Assembly (NCBI GenBank): GCA_033558025.1
Contig: JAUCEF010000007.1
Span: 8,804,001 to 8,868,000 of the forward strand
DNA from: Phytophthora sp. 'mugwort'
Taxonomy: Eukaryota > Oomycota > Peronosporomycetes > Peronosporales > Peronosporaceae
Length of the DNA stretch: 64,000 nt
Direction: 5' to 3'
The position numbers were made by a program, and so were the translations under genes. This document shows, one piece after another, positions 32,803 through 43,765 of the stretch; positions within the stretch are counted from its first letter, which is position 1, and every line of letters starts with the position of its first letter. The notes under the pieces are model-generated. The model saw only the letters and a program-made list of their open reading frames with translations. It did not search any database and had not been told where the DNA came from.

Positions 32803-34256
32803 ATCGTGTTTCGTGAGCAGTCTAATGGGTGGCCGGCCAACACATCAGCGCTGCCAGGTTACGCGAAGAGTTCCAGGCGGTAGTTTGAAGGCGTTAGGAA
32901 GTCGATAGAAAATACCATTCCACGAATATATCTCAGACTGTAATGGAGTAGCTGGATGCACATTGCTTTCGACGATTTAATCTGACACGCGTGGCTGCAG
33001 TGCTTTCCTTACGCTCTCGAGAGAACCACTCAGCTGGTAAACCCACCACAAACTCGCCTCTGGACCCTTGGGGCTGGCGAAACGCTTCTGAAAAAAGAAG
33101 TACTCAACGATCTGCATCCGCATTACAGTTCTGCCACTCCACAAAGCGAGAAAAGGCTCGGAGGTAGACGTACTTGGTGGTCGTATTGCTCAGCACTTCC
33201 TCAACACGCGCATCATCGCGATGTGTGCCTCTCCAATTCGTTAGAAATTAAAAAAAAAAATTAGAAACTCTTCCTAAGGTTTCTGAAGTCCCTTCGTTCG
33301 TTTTGCACGACGAATTTTATTTATCTATACATTAACAGTGGTAGCGTTTCATAGAAGATTCTCTACGGATTAATGAAGACTTTCTCGGTGGCTTCTCGAC
33401 ATTTCAAAAAGCGACAGTCTAACAACGCAGAGGAGCGACGGACCCTGTTGTGAACAGCAAGAACGACGTCTTCCTCGTAATTCAATTTGTTTGCGGTTTT
33501 GAGCAAACATTCTTCTTGACCCAGGCTCTTCCGAATACGCAGCGATCTGCCCACCTTCGCGTGGTTGGAACTTAGTCATCTTGCATATACAGCTCATTTG
33601 CATGAGTGGTGGAGCGAGCGCTCAATGAACCGAACGCAAGAAAACAAGCACGCATTGAGTTAGCAATTTGCCTAATCGATTCATGACTTTGCGGCGAGGA
33701 TCTCCCTTAGTTTTCGTATCAACTAGTCAACCACGGCTTCAGTTTCACACGAGTTCAGTCGGATGTTGAACTAAACCTTGCCGACACGATCACACCACGC
33801 AGTTGTAGGAGAACACCGCGTAAGTGGGCACGATAGACGGATCAAGCTGCTTCGAATTGTTAGATCTCGTCAGAACATGAGTGGGCTTGCAGAGTAATGG
33901 TTGCAAAGGAATGCTAAGTAGTCGTTCTTCGGACTTCCGTATGTAAAGTTGTTCTGTATGTATGCAATGCTTGAGTCAATTACCAGCACGACATCTCAAC
34001 CCGTTCGACAAAACGTATCAGACAAGCTGAAGACTATTATGGTAAAATAGACAAGCTGAAGACATCTCCATGACTTCTGGATATATTTCGAAAGCGCTAG
34101 TTTTTCTTCTGTCTTCGAACCAATGTTTCAGTACAAGTTGACTATGAATTGGGCGGTTGCTGCCTCAAAGAACCAAACAAACTCTACGGAAGTTTCTAAC
34201 CAGGTCCGGATCCTTAGCTACGGTGGCAAAACGCTCGCAGGTTTTCCTGCCTCTGT
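32803..34256. other. Intergenic
   Basis: No gene supported. Short open frames at 33363-33603 (minus) lack family signal. A direct repeat AGACAAGCTGAAGAC occurs at about 34021 and 34049, upstream of the first kinase gene, and could be promoter sequence. Confidence 0.4.
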
Positions 34257-36782
34257 ATGACATTTCTCATTCGGAGATCGTGGGCTCTTATGGTGTCTTC
34301 CAACTCGACTAGGCAGCTTTCAAGTAAAGCCATCACCTCTGCTGTCGAACGTCTTCTGGATATCTCGACCTCCAAAACGACCACTTTGCCACCCGATGAC
34401 TCCGCATCTCTGGACAAAGGGGCGCAACGCATGCGGGTTACATTGACGTTCATTTTGGCTGGTTTCGTGACCATTTGGCTGCTGTGTGTGGGGCTGGTTT
34501 GGCACATGCGAGTGAATCGCGCAGGGGCCATTAAAGGTGACGCGCTGGCTGCCAAGAAGGTGATTTTACCGGCATTTGAACCTGTTCTTCTCGTACAAAG
34601 TCTTCTCAATGGCATCTACATTATTTTCCTAATGGTGACGCTCGTCATTGGTTTTTACGACCAATCGGTCCCCCCACTCGTGCTTGAAATGTTCTACTCC
34701 GGTAGCAAGTTCATGTTTGTGTTTGTACTGGTGGTAATGTTTCAAAAAAGTCTGTCACTCCCTGCCATCAAGCGATCGATAGCGATATCGTTGGCTCTGT
34801 CGTACTACACGGTTTTGTATGTCTGGGCAGTGACAACATTCGGGCGGCCAGAACAGCAGAAACAATTCACTCTTGGACTTCAAGTCGTGCGCTCTCCAGC
34901 GATATGTTTGTTCGTGTACGCATTCGTCAAGCCTCCAAGTCGAGCCACAACGCGCGCTATTCGGGAGTTATGCGTCGCTGCCATCCTCTTTTTCCTGCTT
35001 TCGATGTCGCTTATGATCTTGATCATGAACCCCAAGACGGTTGGTGCTAGTCACGTCGTCGTGTACGTGATGTTATCGTGGGTTGCACTCTGCCCGCTGG
35101 TGATTTGGCGCGTGCTCAAGGCCGACACTGAGTACTGGCGGGGCATTGGTCAGCGAGCATGCGCGCTGCAAAACCTGTCCCAGCGAGGAAATGATCTGAG
35201 TGAACGTATCTCCTCTCAAGGATTGCACGTGCTCATTGAAATGAACCGAAAGTGCGTGATCGACTTTGCCTACCTGGAGCTCGTGCGGCAACTTGGAGTC
35301 GGCTCGGAATCAACCGTGTTCCAAGGTACGCTTAAGTCAAAAACTCACGTCGCTATTAAGGCCTATACGCCGACCGTCTGCTCGGAGGAAATCGTGGCCG
35401 CCTTTTCTCACGAGGCAGCGCTGAGCAGCGTCCTGGACCACCCAAATATTGTCAAATTCTATGGGATGTGTGTTGCCCCGCCGACAATTTGTCTTGTTTT
35501 TCAGCTCTGTCAAGGTAGTTTGGACGATATTCTGCATGATCAAGCTCGACACCACGATTCCTCTCCTACCCGGCAACAATTGCTGATCAGTGTTGGCTAC
35601 ATGTTGGATGCGGCTCGTGCTGTGGCATACCTTCACAGTTTTTCGCCACCATTTGTTCATCGTGGCATCAAGCCTACAAATTTCCTCGTGGATGCCGAAT
35701 GCAACGTCCAATTGTCGGATTTTGGCGAATCCAGGAGTGTGGGCAAGTTCCAAGAGAAAAATCTCGTGCCACGAGCGAAGGTGCCCGTTCTCGAAGATAA
35801 AAAGTGTATCCTCAAGAGAGGAATCACTTCGTCACTTGAGACGACGCTATCACTTGTTGACTCCCCCTACATGAACAAGGTTTCCCCTGAGTATGATGCT
35901 CCAGAGATACTTGACAGCCAGGGAGGCGAGGTCTTTTACGGGGAAGCTTCTGATGTATACTCACTCACTATGACGATGCAGGAAATCCTTCACCCTAGTG
36001 ATGATAAAGAAGATGGAGACCACGCTCAGATGCTCAAAGTTGTCCCGAACGGCGCTCGCCCCGGAATGACAATCACTAATATTCCACCAAAACTACGAGA
36101 TATCATGGAGCGCTCCAGCCAGCGAGATCCTGGCCTTCGTCCGTCTGCAAAACAACTTGTTGCTGTTCTGGAGGATATCCATGAGGAGCTATGTGCTCGA
36201 CTAGCACTCGAGCTAATCAGCGATCTCGTGGCCTTCCCGTCAGCTGTGGGATCCAACGCCAAACCAAGTGAATTACCAGGGAATCTGATTGTAGATCGGA
36301 TGCTTACCCTTCGAGCTGTGAGGTCTCCAGCTGAAGCCACTCGTATGGGCAATGCGTTGATGGATTCTGGTGTTCTTCATCATATCAATCACTCCATGAG
36401 ATTTGAGAATACTTCGACTGCACTGTACTACCTCGATATGGACCATGTACACCTCATTCTACCTACTCACACCGAGAAATCGCTGAACCGGAGCAGTTCG
36501 ATAGACCAAAACGAGTCCAATATCCCAATGCTAACTCGTGGATCCAACGCTGGTCAGCCTCGCACCTCATCAAGCTGCATTCGCATCGAAACTCACGTCC
36601 CATGTCAGTGTCGACAGCTTGGACAGCGGCTCCTTAGCAACAAATCCTCACGCACTCATCGACGCCGGCAATTCAAGGCTGCTCCTGAATCGACAGCCGA
36701 AAGCAACTTACTTACAGCCGCCTTGCTCGTTGGAGAAGAATCATCTCATGAGGATAATTACCACTCTGCCTCGTTGATCTGA
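34257..36782 (+). CDS. Seven-helix TKL kinase-DEP protein, HRD lost (array copy 1)
   Basis: An 841-residue intronless ORF from the first ATG. About seven hydrophobic segments lie between residues 60 and 285, followed by a conserved juxtamembrane block (WRVLKADTEYWRGIGQRA, then SSQGLHVLIEM at 319-329). The TKL kinase domain spans about 340-645: glycine loop GVGSESTVFQG, Lys 368 in VAIK, DFG at 488-490 followed by ES, APE at 548-550. The catalytic loop reads HRGIKPTN (468-475). The catalytic Asp of HRD is Gly, so it is probably catalytically weak or dead. A DEP-like domain follows at about 672-735, then a tail with CQCRQLGQR (783-791) and a conserved NLLTAALL. The DEP domain usually links proteins to membranes or G-protein receptors. 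First and most 5' of four paralogs in the same orientation. Confidence 0.88.
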   Translation: MTFLIRRSWALMVSSNSTRQLSSKAITSAVERLLDISTSKTTTLPPDDSASLDKGAQRMRVTLTFILAGFVTIWLLCVGLVWHMRVNRAGAIKGDALAAKKVILPAFEPVLLVQSLLNGIYIIFLMVTLVIGFYDQSVPPLVLEMFYSGSKFMFVFVLVVMFQKSLSLPAIKRSIAISLALSYYTVLYVWAVTTFGRPEQQKQFTLGLQVVRSPAICLFVYAFVKPPSRATTRAIRELCVAAILFFLLSMSLMILIMNPKTVGASHVVVYVMLSWVALCPLVIWRVLKADTEYWRGIGQRACALQNLSQRGNDLSERISSQGLHVLIEMNRKCVIDFAYLELVRQLGVGSESTVFQGTLKSKTHVAIKAYTPTVCSEEIVAAFSHEAALSSVLDHPNIVKFYGMCVAPPTICLVFQLCQGSLDDILHDQARHHDSSPTRQQLLISVGYMLDAARAVAYLHSFSPPFVHRGIKPTNFLVDAECNVQLSDFGESRSVGKFQEKNLVPRAKVPVLEDKKCILKRGITSSLETTLSLVDSPYMNKVSPEYDAPEILDSQGGEVFYGEASDVYSLTMTMQEILHPSDDKEDGDHAQMLKVVPNGARPGMTITNIPPKLRDIMERSSQRDPGLRPSAKQLVAVLEDIHEELCARLALELISDLVAFPSAVGSNAKPSELPGNLIVDRMLTLRAVRSPAEATRMGNALMDSGVLHHINHSMRFENTSTALYYLDMDHVHLILPTHTEKSLNRSSSIDQNESNIPMLTRGSNAGQPRTSSSCIRIETHVPCQCRQLGQRLLSNKSSRTHRRRQFKAAPESTAESNLLTAALLVGEESSHEDNYHSASLI

Positions 36783-37741
36783 TGGATTACAACGGCAAAA
36801 AACTAATCACCACCTTCTTTCACTACATGACAAATATAAGCAATTATTTGAATGAACTCACACTTTTTCTTACGTCAAATGGAGAATGTCACCAAGGAAG
36901 TTTGACGCTATATGGGAAAATGCGTCAGAAGAAGCGCACACTGTTCAGTTGTGACGTGTAAAGTCTTATTCATAGTGTATTGTTTGGTGCGATGAGTGTT
37001 CACTGCACTGCAAGGAGAAATGGCTTTTGTCGCCTAACCGGGACAAAGTCGCACGCAGATTGCCTTGCTCTCGTAGACAGGAAAATTGTGAACTATGCTT
37101 GAGAGGACAGTCACGTTATGGCCACCACACACACGCTGAAAGCTCTTCATCACTTGGGCAGATTCACTTGACTTAGTGTATGTCGTCAGGGTATTTATTT
37201 TAAACGACACAGCAGTGTTCGGAGGATCTACATTTTAAAGTTAAACTTAGCTCTCTGGACTGGACGGGGTTGATTGCATGCAGTAGCAGTGAGAGGGAAT
37301 CGTAGACGGCCGTTGTTGTGTGGAAACTACAGGTAGAAGGGCGACGTGTTTGCGGTCGCTGTCACTTTATACTGGTTCACTGCAGCTATTTGTCAGAAGG
37401 AGCCAGGTTTGAACCAAGTAACTTGACGTCGCCTGTCCCGTTCACACAGCTGGCCGTTATGAGTTCACGGCCCCAGTGCGATAGTGACCTAAACTTGAAT
37501 TTCTTGTGGTGCTGTTGGGAATGCGACTACAGGTAAGACATATCTCCGTCTAATAACGAGCTACCCCAGTCAATGGCGGCGTTGCAGTGGCTCTAGGCGA
37601 AACATTCGCCGATTCCCAGGAATTTCGCGTCCCATTTGCCACTCTTCAACTCGACACCAAGTGCTCCATACGGCCGAGTCAATCAAGAGCTGTCCCACTT
37701 CTTTGCTATTGAGAGCATGATAATGAAGGAAGCTTTGATCT
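36783..37741. other. Intergenic between array copies 1 and 2
   Basis: No ORF with family resemblance. It separates two paralogs and probably carries the 3' end of the first and the decayed promoter of the second. Confidence 0.5.
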
Positions 37742-40215
37742 GTGGAGCGTCTTCTTGACAACTCACCAAGTAACCACACGACGGAGATATCGAGCGTGGA
37801 CCACGAATCCCTGGAAACGGGAGCTCAGCGCATGCGTGTGACGTTAGTGTTCATCTTGTCAGGGTTTGTGACTATTTGGCTGCTTTGCGTGGCGTTAATT
37901 TGGCACACGAGAATCAATCGAGCAGGAGCTTTGAAGGGGGACGCAGCAGCCGCCAGGAAAGTGATTTTACCAGCGTACGAGCCTATGCTGGTCGTGTTGG
38001 CTGTTATCAATTTCGTCTACATTGTCTTCCTCGTGGTAACACTGGCGACGGGCTACTTCGACGTGTTCGTCTCTCCGCTTATACTGGAATCCTTTTACGC
38101 TGGGAACCAGTTCATGTTCGTGATCGTATTTAGTGCTGATGTTTGAGAAAAGTTTATCGTTTCCAGCTGTGAAACGAGCGGTAGGAAAATCACTAGTTCT
38201 GTCTTACTATTCTATCGTGTATGTCTGGGCCGTGACGACCTTCGGGCAGCCAAACCAGCAAAAAGATCTTACTACTGGACTCAGGTTTGTGCGCGGGCTG
38301 CTAATGCTTCCATTTGTGTACGCGTTTATCCGTCCCCCAAGTCGAGCCACGAAGTGCATGATCCGGGAGTTGTGTTTTGTTACACTCGTGTACTTCCTGC
38401 TCACTCTGTTACTCATGATCCTCATCATGAACCCCAAGACGGTTGGTGTAAGCCATTACGTCGTCTACACGATGCTAACGTGGGTTGCACTTTGCCCGCT
38501 GGTGATTTGGCGCGTGCTCAAGGCCGACACTGAATACTGGCGGGGAATTGGTCAACGAGCATGCGCTTTACAAGATTTATTTCAACGAGAAAATGGTCTG
38601 AGTGAACGTGTCTCCTCGCAAGGACTGCACGTGTTCATTGAAATGAACCGAAAGTGTGTGATCGACTTTGCTTATCTGGAGCTTGTGTGGCAGCTTGGAG
38701 TGGGTAACACGTCCTCTGTGTTTCAAGGAACTCTAAAGACGAAGACCCATGTCGCTGTCAAGGCTTACGCCCCATCAAGTTGCTCCGGAGATGTCTTAGC
38801 CGCATTTTCACACCAAGCGGCCTTGTATAGAATTCTCAACCACCCAAATATTGTTGAATTCTATGGACTGTGTGTTGCGCCACCAACGATTTGCCTCGTG
38901 TTTCAACTTTCAAGGGAAATCTGGCTGACACACTCACGGATCAGGCTCGCCGGCAAAATGTTTACCCAGCCCGACGACAACTACTAATCAGCGTCGGGTA
39001 TATGCTGGATGCTGCTCGAGTCGTGGGTTATCTGCACGCTTCTCGCCTCCATTTGTCCACCGTGATATTAAACCGTCCAACTTCCTCGTCGATGCTGAGT
39101 GTAATGTACAGCCATCCGACTTCGGAGAGTCTCGATGCGTGACAAAGCTGGAAGATAGAAGGATGGAGTCAAAGGTGCCCGTTCTTGAAGAGAAGCACAA
39201 GCCTGCAATTGTTTCTCCAATGGGTACGACTCTATCGTTGCCGTGGAGCATTCAAAAGGAGAAAACCTCGGTCTAATATATTGCCCCCGAGTCTAGTGAC
39301 GGGAAACAAGAGTCGACATTTATCGATGAAGAAGCAGCTGATGTCTATTCACTTGCTGTGACGATGTGGGATATCCTTCACCCTGGTAGTGATAAGTTCC
39401 CGCAATCAAACGGAGACCAAGCTCAAATAGTCGAGTTAGTCCTGCACGGGACACGGCCCAGACTGGACATGAGCACACCACCCAGATTACGACGCATCAT
39501 TGAGCGCTCCTGGCAGCGTGACCCTGCTCTACGTCCGTCAGCAAAACAAATTGTCGCGGCTGTGGAAGATATTGAGGAAGAATTGTGTGCACGACTTGTA
39601 CTCGATCTATTGGGTGATGTAAGTAGTGAATACCCTTCCACAGCGACTGGACCTCGTTTCAGATCAGCAGCAATTCATCAAACTCGCACCTTCCCAGGAG
39701 CTTTCATTGTCGACCGAATGATTGACCGAAGATTTGTAAGATGTCCAGCAGAAGTAATTCGCATCGGTAATGCACTGATGGATTTTTTTCGAGCGTCCTT
39801 CACCACGTTAATCATTCCAGAAGTTTTGAGAATAAAACAAGTGCGCGGTACTTTTTCGATTTGGACGAAGCGCAACTTAGTTTACCTGAGAAATCGCTCA
39901 ACCAGAGTAGCTCCTTGAGACAGAACGAGTCCAGTATCCCCATGCTGACTCGTAACTCCAATGGCGGTCTCCCTCGCACGTCTTTCAGCTTCGTACGCAC
40001 GAAATGATGCCTCGTGCCAGTGTCGATTACTCGGCCACCGCCTTATCAATGATCGGCTTTCTCATTTCCGTCGTCGTAAACAGTTTCGAGCTGCTCCAGA
40101 GCCCACGACCGAAAGTAGCTTTCTTACTGCTTTGTTCGTGGAGGACGAGCCGTCACATCGGAGCAACTACAACGGCCTAGACATAATCCCTAGAACGGCT
40201 GCTACGATGGCCTGA
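37742..40215 (+). pseudogene. Seven-helix TKL kinase-DEP pseudogene (array copy 2)
   Basis: Reads colinearly with copy 1 but is broken in several places. The frame runs from about 37742 (ERLLDNS, no usable ATG) to a frameshift near 38140 in the third membrane segment, then 38133-38987 with the kinase N-lobe (VAVKAY). The frame then shifts near 38910 and again near 39050, where VHRDIKPSNFLVDAE and DFGES are still readable. A TAA interrupts the segment before APES (near 39275). The C-lobe and DEP are read at 39358-39918, and the CQCRLLGHR tail at 40000-40215 in yet another frame. The HRD Asp, lost in copy 1, is kept here. At least four lesions make a product unlikely. Confidence 0.88.
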
Positions 40216-40809
40216 GCGTCATAGATCAATGCGATGGTGGCTCACGAACGACAAAAGGCATCTTCAAGTTGGGCGACACAAGTTTAACACGAACCCGGTG
40301 TACAACCCGCGTGACGAATGGAAACAACGCAGGAAGGTCTTAACGTTGTATGACAAACGTTGGTTACGAAAGAATAAGCAGCGCACAATCCACAGATGGA
40401 TCATGGTACAAGTTCTTGGGTGCTGGTATTGCTAGTAGCAATTTGCTACTGTCCACGACGCCAAATTGTACGGAGCAGAATATTAGGGAAATTGTCCATC
40501 GCACTGACGTTAACAGCGCAAAAGGTCGTTTTTTTTTTTCTCGATAGTGTTCAGAGGGGTCATTGTTATTATGCACTTTGAATATAATTTAAAGTCCATA
40601 ATGGGGGTTTGTATAGACTCACACCGCGACTGTTTCCTTTCTTCTGTGTTAGCGTACAGAACTAGACAACCGTCTCTAGATCTTGAGCAAGCTTGATCTC
40701 TCTAGTTCGTTTTGATAAATTCGGCGTTGAGCTTCACAACCGTTTTTCCCAAGTACGAAGGACAGCACCAAATTCCTACGAAGCAACGTGGAGATTTACA
40801 GACGGAAAC
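40216..40809. other. Intergenic between array copies 2 and 3
   Basis: No supported gene. Includes a T-run near 40530 and an open leader in frame with copy 3 (from 40693) that has no ATG until 40810. Confidence 0.5.
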
Positions 40810-43629
40810 ATGATGAAAGACCTCCTAGACCAGGCAACACCAAGCCTGCGGGAGGCGGTTCCTCGACTTCTGGTAGCGATCAGTACCGGAGCGGACTCGA
40901 ATGATGCTGCTTCGGTCGCTACCAATTCGGAGGACGACGAACTAAACGACTACGCCACTCGACAGGTTGTTGTGCTCATGGTTGTATTGCTGGTGAGCTA
41001 TGGCTCCATGGCTTTGCTGTCAGCGGCTCTGATTGTGTACATGCGTCACAACCGTCACGTCGCACTCAAGGGAGACACAGAAGCTTCACGGAAAACGTTG
41101 CTGCCTGCGTTTGAGCCGCTATTGTGGATCTTGTGCGCTGCCACAGGCACTTACGCCCTGTATTTCATGATTGCGCTGGTCGCGAAGTTCTACGCTCCGA
41201 GTACGGGGAGCGTGGCTACCGAGGCACAGAGTGCTGGACGTCACTTTGTGCTGGAGCTGGCGTTGATTTTCATGCTACAGAAGAGCGTCTCGATGCCAGC
41301 ATTGGTGAGATCGATTGGCATCACCTTTGTTCTCGCGTCTTACGCGTTGCCATTCGTCTGGTTCACCACGTCCAACGGACAAGACAAGAACTCGAGCTCC
41401 AACTACTGGGTCGTAGCTATAGCTCGCCTCCTCATCTTCCCGCTGTACATCTACGTGGCGGTGCGTCCGCCTGCACGAGCCAGTAAACGCACCTTGCGCG
41501 AGTATTGCGCCTTCGCTACGGTATACCAGATCCTCGAGTCCGCCTACGACACAGCTTTTCACCACCACAATGTCCACCTCGGCTTTGCACTCATCTACGC
41601 GCACGTCTTGTGGGGATCGCTTTGCCCATTTTTCGTCTGGCGTCTGCTCAAGGCCGACACGGAGCACTGGCGCGGTCTTGGTCAGCGAGCTGTTGGTCTA
41701 CAGGCACTTTTCCGTAAAGGAAATATCCACGAGCGGGTATCGTCTCAAGGTCTTCATGTGCTCATCGAGATGCACCGCAAGTACATCATTGATTTTTCTG
41801 TTCTCGACATCAAGCAACGTATCGGTGTTGGGTCGACAGCCGTCGTGTACAATGGTCTTCTACACTCCAAGACCCCGGTCGCGATCAAGGTGTACACGCC
41901 TTCGAGTGTGACCGAAGACACGGTAGCTGAATTCTCGCACGAAGCAGCTTTGTGTGGCGCCTTGAACCACCCGAACATCGTCAAGTTCTTCGGCATGTGC
42001 GTCTCGCCCCCGACTATCTGCCTGGTTTCCGAGTTGTGTGTCGGTAGTCTTGATGTTGTCGCGCTGGCACTGGCGCGGCGACAGCAGCAGCCACGACGTC
42101 AACAATTTCTGCTCAATCTGGGTTATATGATCGACGCTGCGCGCGCCGTGGCCTACTTGCACAGCTTCTCGCCGGCTTTTGTGCATCGCGATATCAAACC
42201 AAGCAACTTTCTGGTGGACGTCGAAGGGAACGTCAAGCTCACGGACTTTGGCGAGTCCCGGAGTCTGCCGAAAGCCAAGATCACATGGGAAGTGAGCAGT
42301 CTCAATGATGCCAAGACCGCTACCATTGTGACTTCTTCTGTATCAACAGTCGGTACTACTGCTACTACGAGCAGCTCTTCTACTGACGCGGAACACTACC
42401 AGGAATGCCCCGATTCGACTTCAAATGCCGATCACAGTGTACCAAGTGGCCGGGGCCTCTCGTTGACACCAGCTCCTACCTCTGATGGAGAGTCGAGGTC
42501 AGCGCCGGTGGTTCCACCCCGCAAAATGACACCAGAAATGACTGTCAAAGGAACGGTCGACTACATGGCACCAGAGATAATTAATGGACGTGCCGGAGTC
42601 GCCTCGTACGGTGAATCCGCTGACGTCTACTCATTGGCCATCACGATGTGGGATATCCTGAATCCAGGCGCTGAAAAGTACCCTGGAACGAACAACAACC
42701 ATCTACGCGTACTGGAGTCCGTCATGGCTGGTACAAGACCTGAACTTGACAATCAGCTTCACGCTGGTCTGGCTGAGATCATCACCAATTCTTGGCACGT
42801 GGACGCTCGAGTGCGTCCATCTGCCGAGAAGATCGTTGTCGCTCTTGAGCGGATTCAAGAAGAAGTGTGTTCGGTCTTTGCGCTTGAGCTGTGCGAGGAA
42901 ATGGAGCATGAATCAAGCGTGCTGAAGACCGGCGGCGCTAAAACCTTCTCCGGTGAGCAAGCAGCGAGGAAGATGCAGGAGATCGAAGCGGTGGCGTCAG
43001 TCGGCGAAGGTACCCGGCTTGGCAATATGTTCATGAACGCCGGCTTCATGCACCACCTCAAGCACTCGCAGCCTTTCAAGAGCAGCGACGATCTGTTTTA
43101 CTTTGACGAGGACAATATTAATTTCTGCCAACCGTTCGTCGTCCTCGACGGCCACTCGACTAGAAGTGGCACTGGCAGTCTCAATGTCACACGACGTGCA
43201 GGCTCCACACTGGGGGCTCCATTGCCATCGCAACTTATGCAGTCTCCTGGCTGGTTCAAGAGTCTACAGCGCCAACACCAACCGTCAGATCCGACACCTC
43301 CACTGGCAACGACTTCAAATTCAGTGAAAGACGCTAAAAGCTCCGAATGGGACGCCACTACCGCGTCCGAATCGCCTCAGGACGACAGCGAGACGGCGTT
43401 TGTGGACGCTGCGAGCAACGCCGAGGCGGAGGAGTGCGCCTGCCGGAAACTCGGGGAGCGTCCTTACACCCGCAAACCGGTTCGCCACCGGTTCCGTCGC
43501 AAATACCGCGCCATCCCGGAAGACAATATCCTCACGGCCAACTTGTTGCAGGAGGAAGACCTCACGTCTACCCAGGACCGACATCTCCTCGACGAGTTCG
43601 ATGCAGGACCAATCCTACTCAATAATTGA
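40810..43629 (+). CDS. Seven-helix TKL kinase-DEP protein, catalytically intact (array copy 3)
   Basis: 939 residues from the first ATG of the frame (40810). Seven hydrophobic segments fall at about 52-78, 97-125, 145-158, 165-186, 199-219, 233-247 and 257-280. The juxtamembrane block WRLLKADTEHWRGLGQRA is followed by SSQGLHVLIEM. TKL kinase: GVGSTAVVYNG, Lys 360 in VAIK, HRDIKPSN with Asp 461, DFGES with Asp 479, APE near 587. The activation segment is about 108 residues long because of a Ser/Thr-rich insert, then TVKGTVDYMAPE closes it. A DEP-like domain is at about 712-774. The C-terminus has CACRKLGER (876-884) and NILTANLL. All catalytic residues are present, so it is probably an active membrane Ser/Thr kinase. 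Fusions of seven-helix domains with enzymatic domains are known in oomycetes; ligand and substrate are unknown. Confidence 0.9.
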   Translation: MMKDLLDQATPSLREAVPRLLVAISTGADSNDAASVATNSEDDELNDYATRQVVVLMVVLLVSYGSMALLSAALIVYMRHNRHVALKGDTEASRKTLLPAFEPLLWILCAATGTYALYFMIALVAKFYAPSTGSVATEAQSAGRHFVLELALIFMLQKSVSMPALVRSIGITFVLASYALPFVWFTTSNGQDKNSSSNYWVVAIARLLIFPLYIYVAVRPPARASKRTLREYCAFATVYQILESAYDTAFHHHNVHLGFALIYAHVLWGSLCPFFVWRLLKADTEHWRGLGQRAVGLQALFRKGNIHERVSSQGLHVLIEMHRKYIIDFSVLDIKQRIGVGSTAVVYNGLLHSKTPVAIKVYTPSSVTEDTVAEFSHEAALCGALNHPNIVKFFGMCVSPPTICLVSELCVGSLDVVALALARRQQQPRRQQFLLNLGYMIDAARAVAYLHSFSPAFVHRDIKPSNFLVDVEGNVKLTDFGESRSLPKAKITWEVSSLNDAKTATIVTSSVSTVGTTATTSSSSTDAEHYQECPDSTSNADHSVPSGRGLSLTPAPTSDGESRSAPVVPPRKMTPEMTVKGTVDYMAPEIINGRAGVASYGESADVYSLAITMWDILNPGAEKYPGTNNNHLRVLESVMAGTRPELDNQLHAGLAEIITNSWHVDARVRPSAEKIVVALERIQEEVCSVFALELCEEMEHESSVLKTGGAKTFSGEQAARKMQEIEAVASVGEGTRLGNMFMNAGFMHHLKHSQPFKSSDDLFYFDEDNINFCQPFVVLDGHSTRSGTGSLNVTRRAGSTLGAPLPSQLMQSPGWFKSLQRQHQPSDPTPPLATTSNSVKDAKSSEWDATTASESPQDDSETAFVDAASNAEAEECACRKLGERPYTRKPVRHRFRRKYRAIPEDNILTANLLQEEDLTSTQDRHLLDEFDAGPILLNN

Positions 43630-43765
43630 GTGTTTTAGGTTTCGTATTTGTGGCGGGAAAACTAGTCTCACTCGTTCCCGTCAATTCATGTGATTGGTCC
43701 AAATCTTGTTCTAAAGTCTACCATTGGTTGGTTTGAGCTCATTCGCGAATAAATAAAACTAAAGC

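Noticed and set aside
33363..33603. Two overlapping minus-strand ORFs of 63 and 77 codons
   Set aside because: Short, without signal peptide, domain or neighbouring exon; not distinguishable from chance.
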